In this document: piece by piece, positions 35,384 through 44,660 of the stretch
How positions within the stretch are numbered: the first letter of the stretch is position 1
How the letters are laid out: every line of letters starts with the position of its first letter
Assembly: GCF_014200595.1 (NCBI RefSeq)
Contig: NZ_JACHCG010000006.1
Coordinates: 186,001-250,000 of the forward strand
Length of the DNA: 64,000 bases
Direction of reading: 5' to 3'
Source: Pedobacter cryoconitis
Lineage (GTDB): Bacteria > Bacteroidota > Bacteroidia > Sphingobacteriales > Sphingobacteriaceae
Notes under the pieces: model-generated
Database searches by the model: none
Told to the model about the DNA's origin: nothing
Seen by the model: the letters and a program-made list of their open reading frames with translations, nothing else
Made by a program: the position numbers and the translations under genes

Positions 35384-37342
35384 ATGGAAAACGTAGCAGC
35401 ACAAAAAGAATTGGCCGGGGGTTATTGTAATCATCTAAACCAGTATTCCAGGTTCTTAACACGTGAGGTTTCTATAGGGGATATTCCTATGGGCGGATTG
35501 AATCCAATCAGGATACAGTCTATGACCACTACTGACACTATGGACACGCTGGGAACGGTAGAACAGACTATCAGGATGGTAGAGTCTGGTTGTGAGTATG
35601 TAAGGATTACAGCGCCGAGTATGAAGGAAGCTGAAAATCTGGCTAATATTAAGAAGGAGCTGAGGTTTAGGGGGTATAATGTCCCTTTAGTAGCCGATAT
35701 ACATTTTACGCCCAATGCTGCTGAGGCTGCTGCGCGTATTGTGGAAAAGGTAAGGGTTAATCCGGGTAATTATGCAGATAAGAAGCGTTTTGAAAATATA
35801 GAATATACACAGCTGGCTTATCAGGCTGAGCTGGAAAGAATTTATAAGAAGTTTTCACCATTGGTGAAAATTTGTAAGGAATATGGTACTGCAATGCGTA
35901 TTGGTACAAATCATGGTTCGTTATCGGACAGGATTATGAGCCAGTATGGAGATACACCACGCGGTATGGTGGAATCGGCTATGGAATTTATGAGGATCTG
36001 TGAGGACCTGAATTATTATAACCTGGTGATTTCCATGAAAGCGAGTAATACACAGGTAATGGTTCAGGCTTATCGTTTGCTGGTAGAAACTATGGTGAAA
36101 GAGGGGATGAACTATCCGCTGCACCTTGGGGTTACTGAAGCTGGTGATGGAGAGGACGGAAGAATCAAATCTGCGGTTGGTATTGGTACTTTACTGGAAG
36201 ATGGCTTAGGAGATACAATCAGGGTTTCTCTGACAGAAGATCCTGAATTTGAAGCTCCGGTAGCTAAAGCGCTGGCCGATCGTTATGTAAACCGTGCTTT
36301 AAATGTTGTAGAGAAGGAAAAGATTGAGATCCGTAATTTACCTTATAATCCTTATGAATATAATCGCAGGGTTACTTTACCGGTGCAGCATATTGGGGGC
36401 CATCATCATCCGGTAGTGATGCTTGATGTGTCTTCAAAGAATTTAAAAGATCCTTATTTTCTGACTGAAGTTGGGTATAAATACAGTGCCGGACTGGATA
36501 AATATAATATGGCCGATCAGGCTTGTGATCTTGTTTATTTAGGAGATGAACTGCCTTCTTTCTCTTTTCCTGGTAATCTGCGCCAGATTTATAACTACAA
36601 AACATGGTTAACGCTGAAGGATAAAAGCAATTGTCATCCGCTGATTAAACTGGAAGATTATGCATCAGCCGCTCAGAAAGATCCTATCCTGAATCTTGTG
36701 TCTGTTAATGCAAAGAGTTATAGTAAAGTTTTGCTGTCACTGTTAGATGAGACGGCGGTACTGGTACTGGAAACTTCTTCGGAAGAGGGAACTATTGAGC
36801 AGAGAGCCTTTTTTATTGAGCTGCTAAAAAGCGGAAATCAGATTCCGGTTATTGTGAAGAGATCTTATGCTGCAATCAGCGCAGATGATTTGCAATTATA
36901 CGCAGCGACTGATTTAGGTGCGCTGTTTACGGATGGTCTTGGGGATGGGGTATGGATTGATGCTCCTGAAACAGTTGGCCTTCCGGTTATGAATTCTACA
37001 AGTTTTGGAATTTTGCAGGCCACCCGGACGAGAATTTCCAAAACAGAATATATTTCCTGCCCAAGTTGTGGCAGAACACTCTTTGATTTACAGGAAACAA
37101 CCCAGTTGATCCGTTCGAGAACTGATCATTTAAAAGGGATCAAAATCGGGATTATGGGTTGTATTGTAAATGGGCCTGGTGAAATGGCAGATGCCGATTA
37201 TGGTTATGTAGGTACGGGCCCTGGTAAAATCACTTTATACCGCGGTAAAGAAGTCGTTAAAAAGAATGTAAGTTCTGCCAAAGCACTCGATGATCTGATC
37301 GATCTGATCAGGGAGGATGGGAACTGGACAGAAGTGAAATAA
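35384..37342 (+). CDS. ispG: (E)-4-hydroxy-3-methylbut-2-enyl-diphosphate synthase (GcpE/IspG), three-domain form
   Basis: From the ATG at 35384 the protein has 652 residues, nearly twice the proteobacterial form. This matches the plant/Chlamydia/Bacteroidota type with an inserted second TIM-barrel-like domain. Landmarks are GLNPIRIQSMTTTDT near the start, VPLVADIHFTP, HLGVTEAGDGEDGRIKSA, and the C-terminal [4Fe-4S] ligands in SCPSCGRTLFD and GIMGCIVNGPGEMADADYGY. It reduces methylerythritol cyclodiphosphate in the MEP isoprenoid pathway. The open frame continues 54 codons upstream through the promoter, which is not translated if the box at 35369 is used. Monocistronic, ending at the hairpin at 37368. 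Confidence 0.93.
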   Translation: MENVAAQKELAGGYCNHLNQYSRFLTREVSIGDIPMGGLNPIRIQSMTTTDTMDTLGTVEQTIRMVESGCEYVRITAPSMKEAENLANIKKELRFRGYNVPLVADIHFTPNAAEAAARIVEKVRVNPGNYADKKRFENIEYTQLAYQAELERIYKKFSPLVKICKEYGTAMRIGTNHGSLSDRIMSQYGDTPRGMVESAMEFMRICEDLNYYNLVISMKASNTQVMVQAYRLLVETMVKEGMNYPLHLGVTEAGDGEDGRIKSAVGIGTLLEDGLGDTIRVSLTEDPEFEAPVAKALADRYVNRALNVVEKEKIEIRNLPYNPYEYNRRVTLPVQHIGGHHHPVVMLDVSSKNLKDPYFLTEVGYKYSAGLDKYNMADQACDLVYLGDELPSFSFPGNLRQIYNYKTWLTLKDKSNCHPLIKLEDYASAAQKDPILNLVSVNAKSYSKVLLSLLDETAVLVLETSSEEGTIEQRAFFIELLKSGNQIPVIVKRSYAAISADDLQLYAATDLGALFTDGLGDGVWIDAPETVGLPVMNSTSFGILQATRTRISKTEYISCPSCGRTLFDLQETTQLIRSRTDHLKGIKIGIMGCIVNGPGEMADADYGYVGTGPGKITLYRGKEVVKKNVSSAKALDDLIDLIREDGNWTEVK

Positions 37343-37367
37343 TTTTTATTTGTTGTAAAACATGGAG

Positions 37368-37404
37368 ATGCCAGCCTGTATTAATTTATAGGCTGGCATT
37401 TTTG
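37368..37404 (+). terminator. ispG terminator containing the stop codon of the convergent hydrolase gene
   Basis: ATGCCAGCCT (37368-37377), a 12-nt loop and AGGCTGGCAT (37390-37399) are followed by more T residues. The opposite-strand stop TAA of the hydrolase (37388-37386) falls in the loop and its last four codons lie in the stem. Confidence 0.85.
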
Positions 37405-38216
37405 ATAAAGGCGAGAGTTTTTTCGCATACTTCCAGCAATTGAGCGGGTAGTTCGGTTGCTTTGTAAGGATGTGAAGCACCAAAAACATGGTTAGCACCT
37501 TTGATTTTCTGCAATTGAGCCTTCGGCTGTGCCTGCGCCAGTTCTTGTGCCACACTGAATTTTACATTTACGTCATCATCACCATGCAAAATTAACCAGG
37601 GAATTTTAATCTTCGCGGCAGCATGCAGCAGATTGAATTCACTTTGATGTGCATTAAAATCTTCCAGCAGCGTACTGTTTAATGGCATTTTTTCTTTCGT
37701 TCTGGCATTTTCCACGAAGATCCTGCCTGTAGCTAACCACTGCTCTTCCTGTTCTTTTTTCCATAAGGAACTAAAATCTGAAATGGCAGACCAGGTAATG
37801 ATTTTCTGAATGCGTTCATCGGCCGCGCCTTTTAAAATAACTAAAGCACCGCCACGGCTATGGCCAATCACGTAAACAGGGGCTAATGGATAGGTATGGG
37901 CAATATAATTAAGGGCTGTATCTACATCTTTAAGCTCCATGCTGACCGTGTTTGCAGCAAAGGCTTCTAAGTCAGTAACATCATCAGGTTTTTGATCCGT
38001 TACTCCGCTGTGACTCAGGTTAAATTTGAAATAACGGTAACCTTTGGAGGCAAAATAGGAGGCTACAAGGTTATGGGCGCCCCAATCTTTAAATCCTTTG
38101 AAGCCATGTACGAATAAAATGCAGGGCTGGTTTGTCTGATTATCGTCATAGGTAAGGTCTCCTGTAATAGTTTTATCTTTGGATCCGGACAGAATAAAGT
38201 GCTCTTTTTTAATCAT
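37386..38216 (-). CDS. Alpha/beta hydrolase
   Basis: The 276-residue cytosolic protein has the alpha/beta hydrolase layout: CILFVHGFKGFKDWGAHN with the oxyanion-hole HG, the nucleophile elbow VIGHSRGGAL (Ser near 119), an Asp in LILHGDDDVNV and a His in KGANHVFGASH. This is the serine-aminopeptidase/dienelactone-hydrolase-like group often annotated as acyl-CoA or ester hydrolase. No signal peptide is present. Substrate is unknown. It is monocistronic, with a promoter box at 38248, and its 3' end is inside the ispG terminator. Confidence 0.8.
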   Translation of the reverse strand: MIKKEHFILSGSKDKTITGDLTYDDNQTNQPCILFVHGFKGFKDWGAHNLVASYFASKGYRYFKFNLSHSGVTDQKPDDVTDLEAFAANTVSMELKDVDTALNYIAHTYPLAPVYVIGHSRGGALVILKGAADERIQKIITWSAISDFSSLWKKEQEEQWLATGRIFVENARTKEKMPLNSTLLEDFNAHQSEFNLLHAAAKIKIPWLILHGDDDVNVKFSVAQELAQAQPKAQLQKIKGANHVFGASHPYKATELPAQLLEVCEKTLAFIKNASL

Positions 38217-38247
38217 AACTTTCTTTTATAGCTGGTTAGCTTATTAA

Positions 38248-38255
38248 CAAACATA
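38248..38255 (-). promoter_or_regulatory. -7 promoter box (TATGTTTG) of the hydrolase gene
   Basis: On the minus strand TATGTTTG fits TAnnTTTG exactly and lies 31 nt before the start codon at 38216. Confidence 0.5.
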
Positions 38256-38349
38256 ATGATCTCTTGTTTTTTCTGAGAATGTTTAATTTAAAATCTTTCT
38301 AAATTGATCTTAATTACAGCATAATGACAGACACTAAGGGCGGTCTTGT

Positions 38350-38357
38350 TACTTTTG
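38350..38357 (+). promoter_or_regulatory. -7 promoter box (TACTTTTG) of hemA
   Basis: TACTTTTG fits TAnnTTTG and is identical to the desaturase box at 1106. It is 32 nt before the TTG start of hemA. Confidence 0.5.
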
Positions 38358-38389
38358 TTTCCACTATATAAACACAACACAAACCCAAA

Positions 38390-39616
38390 TTGGAATATTT
38401 AAAGATACTTGCTTTCACTCATAAACAAATTGACTTAAAGTCTTTAGGGAAATTAGTTATCTGTGAGCAGACACTGGATGACAGACTGAAGAATATTCAA
38501 GATGAACTGGATGTAAAAGAAATTTTTTATATCGGTACGTGTAACCGCGTTGAGTTTGTTTTCACCACAGCTCACGAATTAGACCGTGAATTTATCCTTC
38601 GTTTTTTGACTGTGCTTGACATGGGATTACCGGAAGCGTATATGGAGAAATTCCTGGAAAGCGTTTCTGTTTATGAACAGGTGGAAGCTTTCAATCACTT
38701 ATTGCGTACTTCCTGCTCATTGGAAAGTCTGGTGGTTGGTGAAAAAGAAATCCTTGCCCAGGTACGCCGGGCTTATGAAGCATGTCGTGTTTCTGGCTTT
38801 ACAGCCGATTATATGCGGATGATTATGAACCGGGTAGTTAAAACGGCAAAGGAAGTTTATACCCATACGAATATCTCTAAAAACCCGGTTTCGGTAGTGT
38901 CTTTAGCTTACCGCAAATTAAGGGACCTGACTATAACTGCCAGCTCAAGAATTCTCATTATAGGAGCTGGTGAGACTAATAAAAACTTAGCGCAATACCT
39001 TAAAAAACACAAGTACTCCAATTTTTCTATCTTCAACAGAACGGTAGAAAATGCACAGTCCCTTGCGAAAGATTTAAACGGTATCGCTTATCCATTGACC
39101 GCACTGGAAAATTTCGATCAGGGATTTGATGTCATCATTACCTGTACCGGTGCTACTGAACCAATCATCACAGAAAAAATTTACCGTAAGCTATTAAATG
39201 GCGAAACGGGCAAAAAAGTTATTGTAGATCTTGCAATTCCTAATGATACTGCACCAGCGGTTATCCAAAACTTCCCTGTACATTATATTGAGGTTGAATC
39301 TTTAAAAGAGATCGCCCGCAAAAATATTCAGGAACGTTATGATGAACTGGTTAATGCAGAGCAAATTATCGATCAGAATATCAAAGAATTTGATTTAGTA
39401 CTTCGCCAGCGCAAAATAGAAATCGCAATGAGTGAAGTTCCTCAGAAAATTAAAGCAATTAAAAGTAAAGCACTGGACATTGTTTTTGCAGAGGAAATCA
39501 ATACACTGGATGAAAATTCAAGACTGGTTCTTGAACGGGTGATGGATTACATGGAAAAGAAATATATTAGCGTACCGATGATCATGGCAAAAGAAATTCT
39601 GGTCAACAACAGCTAG
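38390..39616 (+). CDS. hemA: Glutamyl-tRNA reductase
   Basis: The protein has 408 residues. It starts at TTG because no ATG lies in frame near the N-terminus and the beginning (EYLKILAFTHKQIDLKSLGK) matches the family. The catalytic Cys51 is in IGTCNRVEF, the conserved LVVGEKEILAQVRRAYE follows, the NADPH-binding IIGAGETNKNLAQYL lies at about 188, and a C-terminal dimerisation helix ends the protein. It reduces glutamyl-tRNA to glutamate-1-semialdehyde, the first committed step of C5-pathway heme synthesis. A 171-bp gap with its own promoter box separates it from hemCD, so hemA may be controlled separately. A rare start codon could limit expression. Confidence 0.93.
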   Translation: MEYLKILAFTHKQIDLKSLGKLVICEQTLDDRLKNIQDELDVKEIFYIGTCNRVEFVFTTAHELDREFILRFLTVLDMGLPEAYMEKFLESVSVYEQVEAFNHLLRTSCSLESLVVGEKEILAQVRRAYEACRVSGFTADYMRMIMNRVVKTAKEVYTHTNISKNPVSVVSLAYRKLRDLTITASSRILIIGAGETNKNLAQYLKKHKYSNFSIFNRTVENAQSLAKDLNGIAYPLTALENFDQGFDVIITCTGATEPIITEKIYRKLLNGETGKKVIVDLAIPNDTAPAVIQNFPVHYIEVESLKEIARKNIQERYDELVNAEQIIDQNIKEFDLVLRQRKIEIAMSEVPQKIKAIKSKALDIVFAEEINTLDENSRLVLERVMDYMEKKYISVPMIMAKEILVNNS

Positions 39617-39686
39617 CCTTCCGGGGTACATTAGTCAGCACAAATACATTATTTGTTTATTATTTAAGACTATAGCTCTTTTAGGT

Positions 39687-39694
39687 TAAATTTG
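39687..39694 (+). promoter_or_regulatory. -7 promoter box (TAAATTTG) of the hemCD operon
   Basis: TAAATTTG matches TAnnTTTG and the parE box. It implies a leader of about 90 nt before the hemCD ATG, long for this window. A short CAAATA/TATTTG inverted repeat lies upstream at 39641-39655. No known riboswitch was recognised in the leader. Confidence 0.5.
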
Positions 39695-39787
39695 CGCGAA
39701 TCTAAATACGTGATATCTACAAAAGCTTAACTCAACGTTAGTTGTTAACGGTTGACGGCAGCCTTATAAAAGAACAATTATATACTG

Positions 39788-41368
39788 ATGAAAAAACTTA
39801 TTATCGGAACAAGAGGCAGTGATCTTGCATTGTGGCAGGCTAATTATACGAAAGACAAACTTGCGGAAATTGGTGTCGAAGCTGAACTGAAGATCATTAA
39901 AACCCAGGGTGATAAAATACTAAACCTGAGGCTGGACAAACTTGAAGGAAAAGGTTTTTTTACCAAAGAGCTTGAAGAAGAACTCTTAAGCGGCAGCATT
40001 GATATTGCTGTACACTCTCACAAAGATTTACCAACTACCCACCCGGCCGGATTAACTATTGCGGCAGTCTCTGAAAGAGAAGATGCTTCAGAATTATTAC
40101 TTATTCTGAAAGATTGTGTAGATGTTACGCAAAAACTTTCTTTGAAAACAGGTGCACAGGTTGGTACTTCATCAAACAGACGTAAAGCGCAACTGCTTGC
40201 TTTAAGAACAGATCTTAATATTGAAGACCTGCGTGGTAATGTAAATACCCGTATTCAAAAATTAAGAGATGAAAACTATGATGCTATTTTACTGGCAAAA
40301 GCAGGTGTAAACCGTTTGAATCTTGATTTGTCTGAATTCCATATGGAAGTGATAGACACTACTGAACTGATTCCTGCACCTGCACAAGGGGTATTAGCGA
40401 TTCAGATCAGAGAAAATGACCATGAGTTATATGATGTGCTGCAAGGAATACATGATGCAGATACTGCGGAAGAGATTGGTGTGGAACGTAAAGTGCTGAA
40501 CCTTTTTGAAGGTGGTTGCCATATGCCTTTAGGTTGTTACTGTAAAAAAGAAAACGGCAAATACGAGGTGTGGACTTCCAAAGCATTAACTGCTGATGAT
40601 TTTCCAAACCGCCTGTTCTTCAGGGTAGATAGCCTGGAAGGGCTGGCAGAAAAAATCGTGGCTAAATATGATAAAGACAGAAAGCTGCCTGCAAGGGTAT
40701 TTATTTCCAGAGAAATCGGGGAACATAATTACTTCAGAAGAGCACTGGAAACTAACCATATAGAAATAGAAGGCAGATCGTTGATCCGTACTTTCCCTAT
40801 TGTGAATGTACTGGATCCTTTTTACCTGAAACATATTAACTGGATCTTTTTCAGCAGCCGTAATGGGGTGGAATACTTCTTTAAACTGAAGCCTGTATTG
40901 CCTAAACATGTAAAGTTTGGTGTAGTTGGCAGAGGATCAGAAGATGCGCTTCGTAAACATGGTCATAAAGCTGACTATGTAGGTGAAAGTGGTGATATTA
41001 CTGAGGTAGCGGAAGATTTTGCAGTATTGGTGAGAAATCAGACTGTTTTATTTCCACGGGCACAGGATTCACTGTTAAGCATCCAGAAATCTTTAGCTGA
41101 AGACACAAAAGTCATTGACCTGCCTATTTATGAGACAGTGATTGAAGAAAATATAGATCATACTTATGCTGATGTATTGATTTTTACCAGCCCATCCAAT
41201 GTGGAAGCTTATTTCGCCGACAATTTACTGGATCCGGGACAAAAGGTAATTGCCATAGGAAATTCAACAGGAAAGAAATTTGAGGAAATGGGCGTGGAGT
41301 ATGTCCTTCCTTATTCACCTGACGAAATCGGCCTTGCAGAAGCAGTATTCGGAATTGATATTAAATAA
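39788..41368 (+). CDS. hemCD: Porphobilinogen deaminase / uroporphyrinogen-III synthase fusion
   Basis: The 526-residue protein joins two enzymes. Residues 1 to about 300 are HemC: GTRGSDLALWQ, VHSHKDLPT, EDLRGNVNTRIQKL, and Cys244 in EGGCHMPLG, which carries the dipyrromethane cofactor. Two further cysteines, at 250 and 252, follow. Residues about 305-526 are HemD-like: a loosely conserved two-domain fold with INWIFFSSRNGVEYFF, VGRGSEDALRKHG, FPRAQDS and VLIFTSPSNVEAYF. A single chain thus makes hydroxymethylbilane and closes it to uroporphyrinogen III, limiting loss of the unstable intermediate. It starts the hem gene run that continues with hemB 18 bp on. Confidence 0.92.
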   Translation: MKKLIIGTRGSDLALWQANYTKDKLAEIGVEAELKIIKTQGDKILNLRLDKLEGKGFFTKELEEELLSGSIDIAVHSHKDLPTTHPAGLTIAAVSEREDASELLLILKDCVDVTQKLSLKTGAQVGTSSNRRKAQLLALRTDLNIEDLRGNVNTRIQKLRDENYDAILLAKAGVNRLNLDLSEFHMEVIDTTELIPAPAQGVLAIQIRENDHELYDVLQGIHDADTAEEIGVERKVLNLFEGGCHMPLGCYCKKENGKYEVWTSKALTADDFPNRLFFRVDSLEGLAEKIVAKYDKDRKLPARVFISREIGEHNYFRRALETNHIEIEGRSLIRTFPIVNVLDPFYLKHINWIFFSSRNGVEYFFKLKPVLPKHVKFGVVGRGSEDALRKHGHKADYVGESGDITEVAEDFAVLVRNQTVLFPRAQDSLLSIQKSLAEDTKVIDLPIYETVIEENIDHTYADVLIFTSPSNVEAYFADNLLDPGQKVIAIGNSTGKKFEEMGVEYVLPYSPDEIGLAEAVFGIDIK

Positions 41369-41374
41369 AAAAAA

Positions 41375-41380
41375 GAGAGG
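41375..41380 (+). promoter_or_regulatory. Shine-Dalgarno deciding the hemB start
   Basis: GAGAGG lies 6 nt before the ATG at 41387. An in-frame TTG at 41381 touches this motif and is therefore an unlikely start. Confidence 0.6.
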
Positions 41381-41386
41381 TTGATT

Positions 41387-42355
41387 ATGTTGCACCGTCC
41401 GCGTAGATTAAGAAAGAACCCAATTGTAAGAGAGATGATGGCCGAAACAAAGTTGTCGAAAGACATGTTTGTTTATCCATATTTTATCGTTCCTGGAAAC
41501 GGAGTGAAACATGGTATTGATTCGATGCCTGGAGTAAACCATTTTTCAACTGATATGTTAATCAGAGATGTTGAAAAAGGGCTTGAACTGGGGGTAAATA
41601 AGATCATGCTTTTTGGTGTGGGGGATGAAAAATCTGAGGATGCACGCTCTGCTTATCATGATCATTCGCTGGTACCTGCTGCTGTTCGTGAATTAAAGAA
41701 AAACTTTGGTGATGATTTATATGTAGTTACTGATGTTTGCGTTTGTTCTTATACAACACATGGTCATTGCGGTATTTTGAAAGATGACTACGTGCAGAAT
41801 GATGAAACCGTAGAGGTGATTGCTAAAATGGCTTTGACACATGCACAGGCCGGGGCAGATATGTTAGCGCCATCAGATATGATGGATGGACGTATTGGTG
41901 CGATGCGGAATTTGCTGGATCAGAATGGTTATGTGAACGCAGCGATTATGTCGCATGCGACTAAATTTGCTTCTGCTTATTACGGGCCGTTCAGAGAGGC
42001 TGCGGATTGTGCACCAAGTAAAGGTGACCGGAAGGCTTACCAGATGGATTTCAGGAACCCTGAGGAGGCTTTGCGTGAGGCTTTGCTTGATCAGAGTGAA
42101 GGTGCGGATGTATTAATGGTAAAACCAGCATTGGCTTATATGGACGTAATCCATAACCTGAAACAAAATACAGATTTGCCTATTGCCTGTTACAATGTAT
42201 CGGGAGAGTATGCAATGGTGAAAGCGGCTGCACAAAAGGGCTGGATTGATGAACAAAAGATTGTAATGGAAACTATGTATGCCTTCGCACGTGCGGGAGC
42301 AAGCATAATTACCACTTACCATATAAGAGATATTGTAGAAAAGAACTGGATGTAA
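41387..42355 (+). CDS. hemB: Delta-aminolevulinic acid dehydratase (porphobilinogen synthase)
   Basis: The protein has 322 residues (MLHRPRRLRKN). Zinc-type active-site cysteines 118, 120 and 128 occur in VCVCSYTTHGHC. The two substrate lysines are Lys193 in SHATKFASAYYGP and Lys246 in LMVKPALAYMD. It condenses two 5-aminolevulinate molecules to porphobilinogen. The stop is 1 bp before the hemL start, so the two are coupled. The Cys triad indicates a zinc-dependent enzyme and not the Mg-only plant form. Confidence 0.95.
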   Translation: MLHRPRRLRKNPIVREMMAETKLSKDMFVYPYFIVPGNGVKHGIDSMPGVNHFSTDMLIRDVEKGLELGVNKIMLFGVGDEKSEDARSAYHDHSLVPAAVRELKKNFGDDLYVVTDVCVCSYTTHGHCGILKDDYVQNDETVEVIAKMALTHAQAGADMLAPSDMMDGRIGAMRNLLDQNGYVNAAIMSHATKFASAYYGPFREAADCAPSKGDRKAYQMDFRNPEEALREALLDQSEGADVLMVKPALAYMDVIHNLKQNTDLPIACYNVSGEYAMVKAAAQKGWIDEQKIVMETMYAFARAGASIITTYHIRDIVEKNWM

Positions 42356-42356
42356 T

Positions 42357-43727
42357 ATGTTAGAATCGTTAAAAAAGATGTTTTCCGGCAACGAAGGAGA
42401 TATGCCTGTAAATACTGGAAGTAAACCAGATATTTCAAGAGAGAAATCCAAAGAGCTGTATGAAAAGGCAAAAACCTATTTCCCTGGTGGCGTAAATTCA
42501 CCGGTAAGAGCTTTTAAATCTGTTTATGGCACGCCGTTATTCATTCAAAAGGGTGATGGATGTTTCGTCTGGGATGCTGACGGGAATCAGTTTATTGATT
42601 TTTGCGGTAGCTGGGGCCCTTTAATTCTAGGTCATAATCCTCCTAAAGTAAGAGAGAAAGTAATTGAAACCATGCAAAATGGGATGAGTTTCGGTGCACC
42701 TACTGCTTTGGAAAATGAGCTGGCTGAACTGATTATCAAAAATAACAAACACGTAGAGAAAATTCGTTTTACGAGTTCTGGTACGGAAGCAGTGATGTCT
42801 GCGATCCGTCTGGCACGTGGTTATACCAGCAGAGATAAAATCCTGAAATTTGAAGGTTGTTATCATGGGCACAGTGATTCATTATTGGTAAAAGCAGGTT
42901 CAGGCCTGGTTACTTTTGGTGAAACTTCATCTTTGGGTGTTCCTAAATCTTTTGCAGAAGAAACAATTGTAATTCCTTTAAATGACACGGAAGCTTTGAC
43001 ACAGGCTTTTGCACAGTTTAAAGATCAGCTTGCTGCGGTAATTATTGAAGGTATTCCTGCAAATAACGGTTTATTGATCCAGGATCCTGCTTATATTGAA
43101 TTCTTACAGAAAATCTGTAAGGACAATGGTACTTTGCTGATTTTTGATGAGGTGATCACAGGTTTCCGTTTAGGTTTTGAAGGTGCTGCGGGTTATTATA
43201 ATGCGAAGCCGGATATTGTTACTTATGGTAAGATATTAGGTGGTGGTTTACCTGTGGGAATGTACGGGGCCTCTGCCGAAATCATGGGACATATTTCTCC
43301 TGATGGTGGTGTTTACCAGGCGGGTACTTTATCAGGAAATCCTGTAGCCATGTCGGCGGGTATTGCCCAGCTGACTGAGTTGTTGAAATCAGGTTTCTAT
43401 AAAGAACTGAATGCAAAGGCTACAGAGTTTGCGGAAGGTATTCAGCGTTTTGCGACGGCAAGAAGTTATAAATTCAAAGTATTTCATGTAGGTTCTATTT
43501 TCTGGTTCGCTTTTACGGACAAGGATAAGATACAGTGTGCGGAGGATATTGATCCGGCAAGTATGGAGAAATTCAAAATCATGCACCGTGAGCTGTTAAA
43601 CAGAGGTATTTATTTAGGCCCTTCGGGTTATGAAGTAGGATTTGTTTCTGCTGCGCATACAAAAATAGAGCTGGAAAAGGCTAAAAGAGCGATTCTTGAA
43701 GCGCTGGACATTGTTTTTAGGAAATAA
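42357..43727 (+). CDS. hemL: Glutamate-1-semialdehyde 2,1-aminomutase
   Basis: The 456-residue PLP enzyme carries KAKTYFPGGVNSPVRAFKSV, FTSSGTEAVMSAIRLARG, LIFDEVITGFR and the PLP-binding Lys292 in TYGKILGGGLPVG. It converts glutamate-1-semialdehyde to 5-aminolevulinate. The family normally starts about residue 28, so this copy has an unusual N-terminal extension of about 25 residues; a later start (Met8 or Met16) is possible. It directly follows hemB. A 61-bp gap with a hairpin separates it from the sensor kinase gene. Confidence 0.93.
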   Translation: MLESLKKMFSGNEGDMPVNTGSKPDISREKSKELYEKAKTYFPGGVNSPVRAFKSVYGTPLFIQKGDGCFVWDADGNQFIDFCGSWGPLILGHNPPKVREKVIETMQNGMSFGAPTALENELAELIIKNNKHVEKIRFTSSGTEAVMSAIRLARGYTSRDKILKFEGCYHGHSDSLLVKAGSGLVTFGETSSLGVPKSFAEETIVIPLNDTEALTQAFAQFKDQLAAVIIEGIPANNGLLIQDPAYIEFLQKICKDNGTLLIFDEVITGFRLGFEGAAGYYNAKPDIVTYGKILGGGLPVGMYGASAEIMGHISPDGGVYQAGTLSGNPVAMSAGIAQLTELLKSGFYKELNAKATEFAEGIQRFATARSYKFKVFHVGSIFWFAFTDKDKIQCAEDIDPASMEKFKIMHRELLNRGIYLGPSGYEVGFVSAAHTKIELEKAKRAILEALDIVFRK

Positions 43728-43746
43728 GTAAATTAGCGTATATTTA

Positions 43747-43772
43747 AGAACTGTTTGATTTTGAACAGTTCT
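43747..43772 (+). promoter_or_regulatory. Hairpin between hemL and the histidine kinase gene
   Basis: AGAACTGTT (43747-43755), 8-nt loop, AACAGTTCT (43764-43772). No T-run follows, so it is not a classical terminator. It could be an attenuator, a processing point, or, as DNA, an operator just before the TTG start at 43789. Confidence 0.5.
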
Positions 43773-43788
43773 AAGAGATTTAGACATT

Positions 43789-44655
43789 TTGAAGAAATCA
43801 ATAATCATATTTTATTTCATGTTGCTGTACTCTTTGGTACAGCTGATCTCCTGGGGAACGCTTGTGGTGAAGCTCCAGCCTTCCAGAATGGCCATGGTCA
43901 TGGGAGAGGGGTCTGTGTTTTTGTTTCTTTTGTGTGTAGGGGCATATTTCCTGCACCAGTCGATCAAAAAGGAAGACTTGTTAAGAGAGCAGCAGCAGAA
44001 TTTCCTGCTTTCTGTTACGCATGAATTGAAATCGCCTCTGGCAGCTATTAAGTTATCACTTCAGACGATTGTGAAACGCGATCTGGATAAAGCGCGTCAA
44101 ACTTCTTTACTGAACAATTCATTAAAGGATATTGAGCGCCTGGATGATCTGGTGGAAAATATGCTATTGGCTACAAAAATTGAAAACCGCTCGTATTCCT
44201 TCCCTAAGGAAGAGTTTGATTTTTCAGAACTGGTTACCAAAATAACTGACAGGTTACAAATTCATTCTTGCGGATGTGAACAGGTGATTAGTCCTGTGAT
44301 CCAGCCGAATGTGATTGTACTGGGAGATCCGTTTACCCTTTCTTCTGTAGTAACCAACCTGGTAGAGAATGCGGTGAAATATTCTGGCCCATGTGCTGAA
44401 GTGGGTGTTGAACTGGGAATGCGTGATGGACATCCTTTCCTGAGTGTTTCTGATAGAGGGCCTGGTATTCCGGATGCGGAAAAAATGCTCATATTTGATA
44501 AGTTTTACCGCGTTGGTGAAGAGAACACAAGGAAAGCGAAAGGAACTGGACTGGGATTGTTTATAGTCAAAGAAGTTTTGCAAAAACATGACGCTGATAT
44601 CAGCGTCAGAGACAATGTGCCGCAGGGTACGATTTTTGAAATCACATTTAGTTGA
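43789..44655 (+). CDS. Sensor histidine kinase with minimal membrane-hairpin sensor
   Basis: The 288-residue protein starts at TTG; the next Met would cut the first span. Two transmembrane helices (about 4-27 and 41-58) are joined by a loop of only some 13 residues, the layout of intramembrane-sensing kinases. The phospho-acceptor is His78 in SVTHELKSPLAAIK. The ATPase has N box NLVENAVKYSG, DRGPGIP, FDKFYRV and GTGLGLFIVKE. Its gene is 5 bp from the partner regulator and lies between hemL and hemE in the same orientation, so heme status, a porphyrin or membrane state are candidate signals. The signal is inference. Confidence 0.88.
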   Translation: MKKSIIIFYFMLLYSLVQLISWGTLVVKLQPSRMAMVMGEGSVFLFLLCVGAYFLHQSIKKEDLLREQQQNFLLSVTHELKSPLAAIKLSLQTIVKRDLDKARQTSLLNNSLKDIERLDDLVENMLLATKIENRSYSFPKEEFDFSELVTKITDRLQIHSCGCEQVISPVIQPNVIVLGDPFTLSSVVTNLVENAVKYSGPCAEVGVELGMRDGHPFLSVSDRGPGIPDAEKMLIFDKFYRVGEENTRKAKGTGLGLFIVKEVLQKHDADISVRDNVPQGTIFEITFS

Positions 44656-44660
44656 TCATT

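Noticed and set aside
39695..39787. Long hemCD leader considered as a riboswitch
   Set aside because: No conserved riboswitch core recognised; only short imperfect inverted repeats around GTTAACGG are seen.
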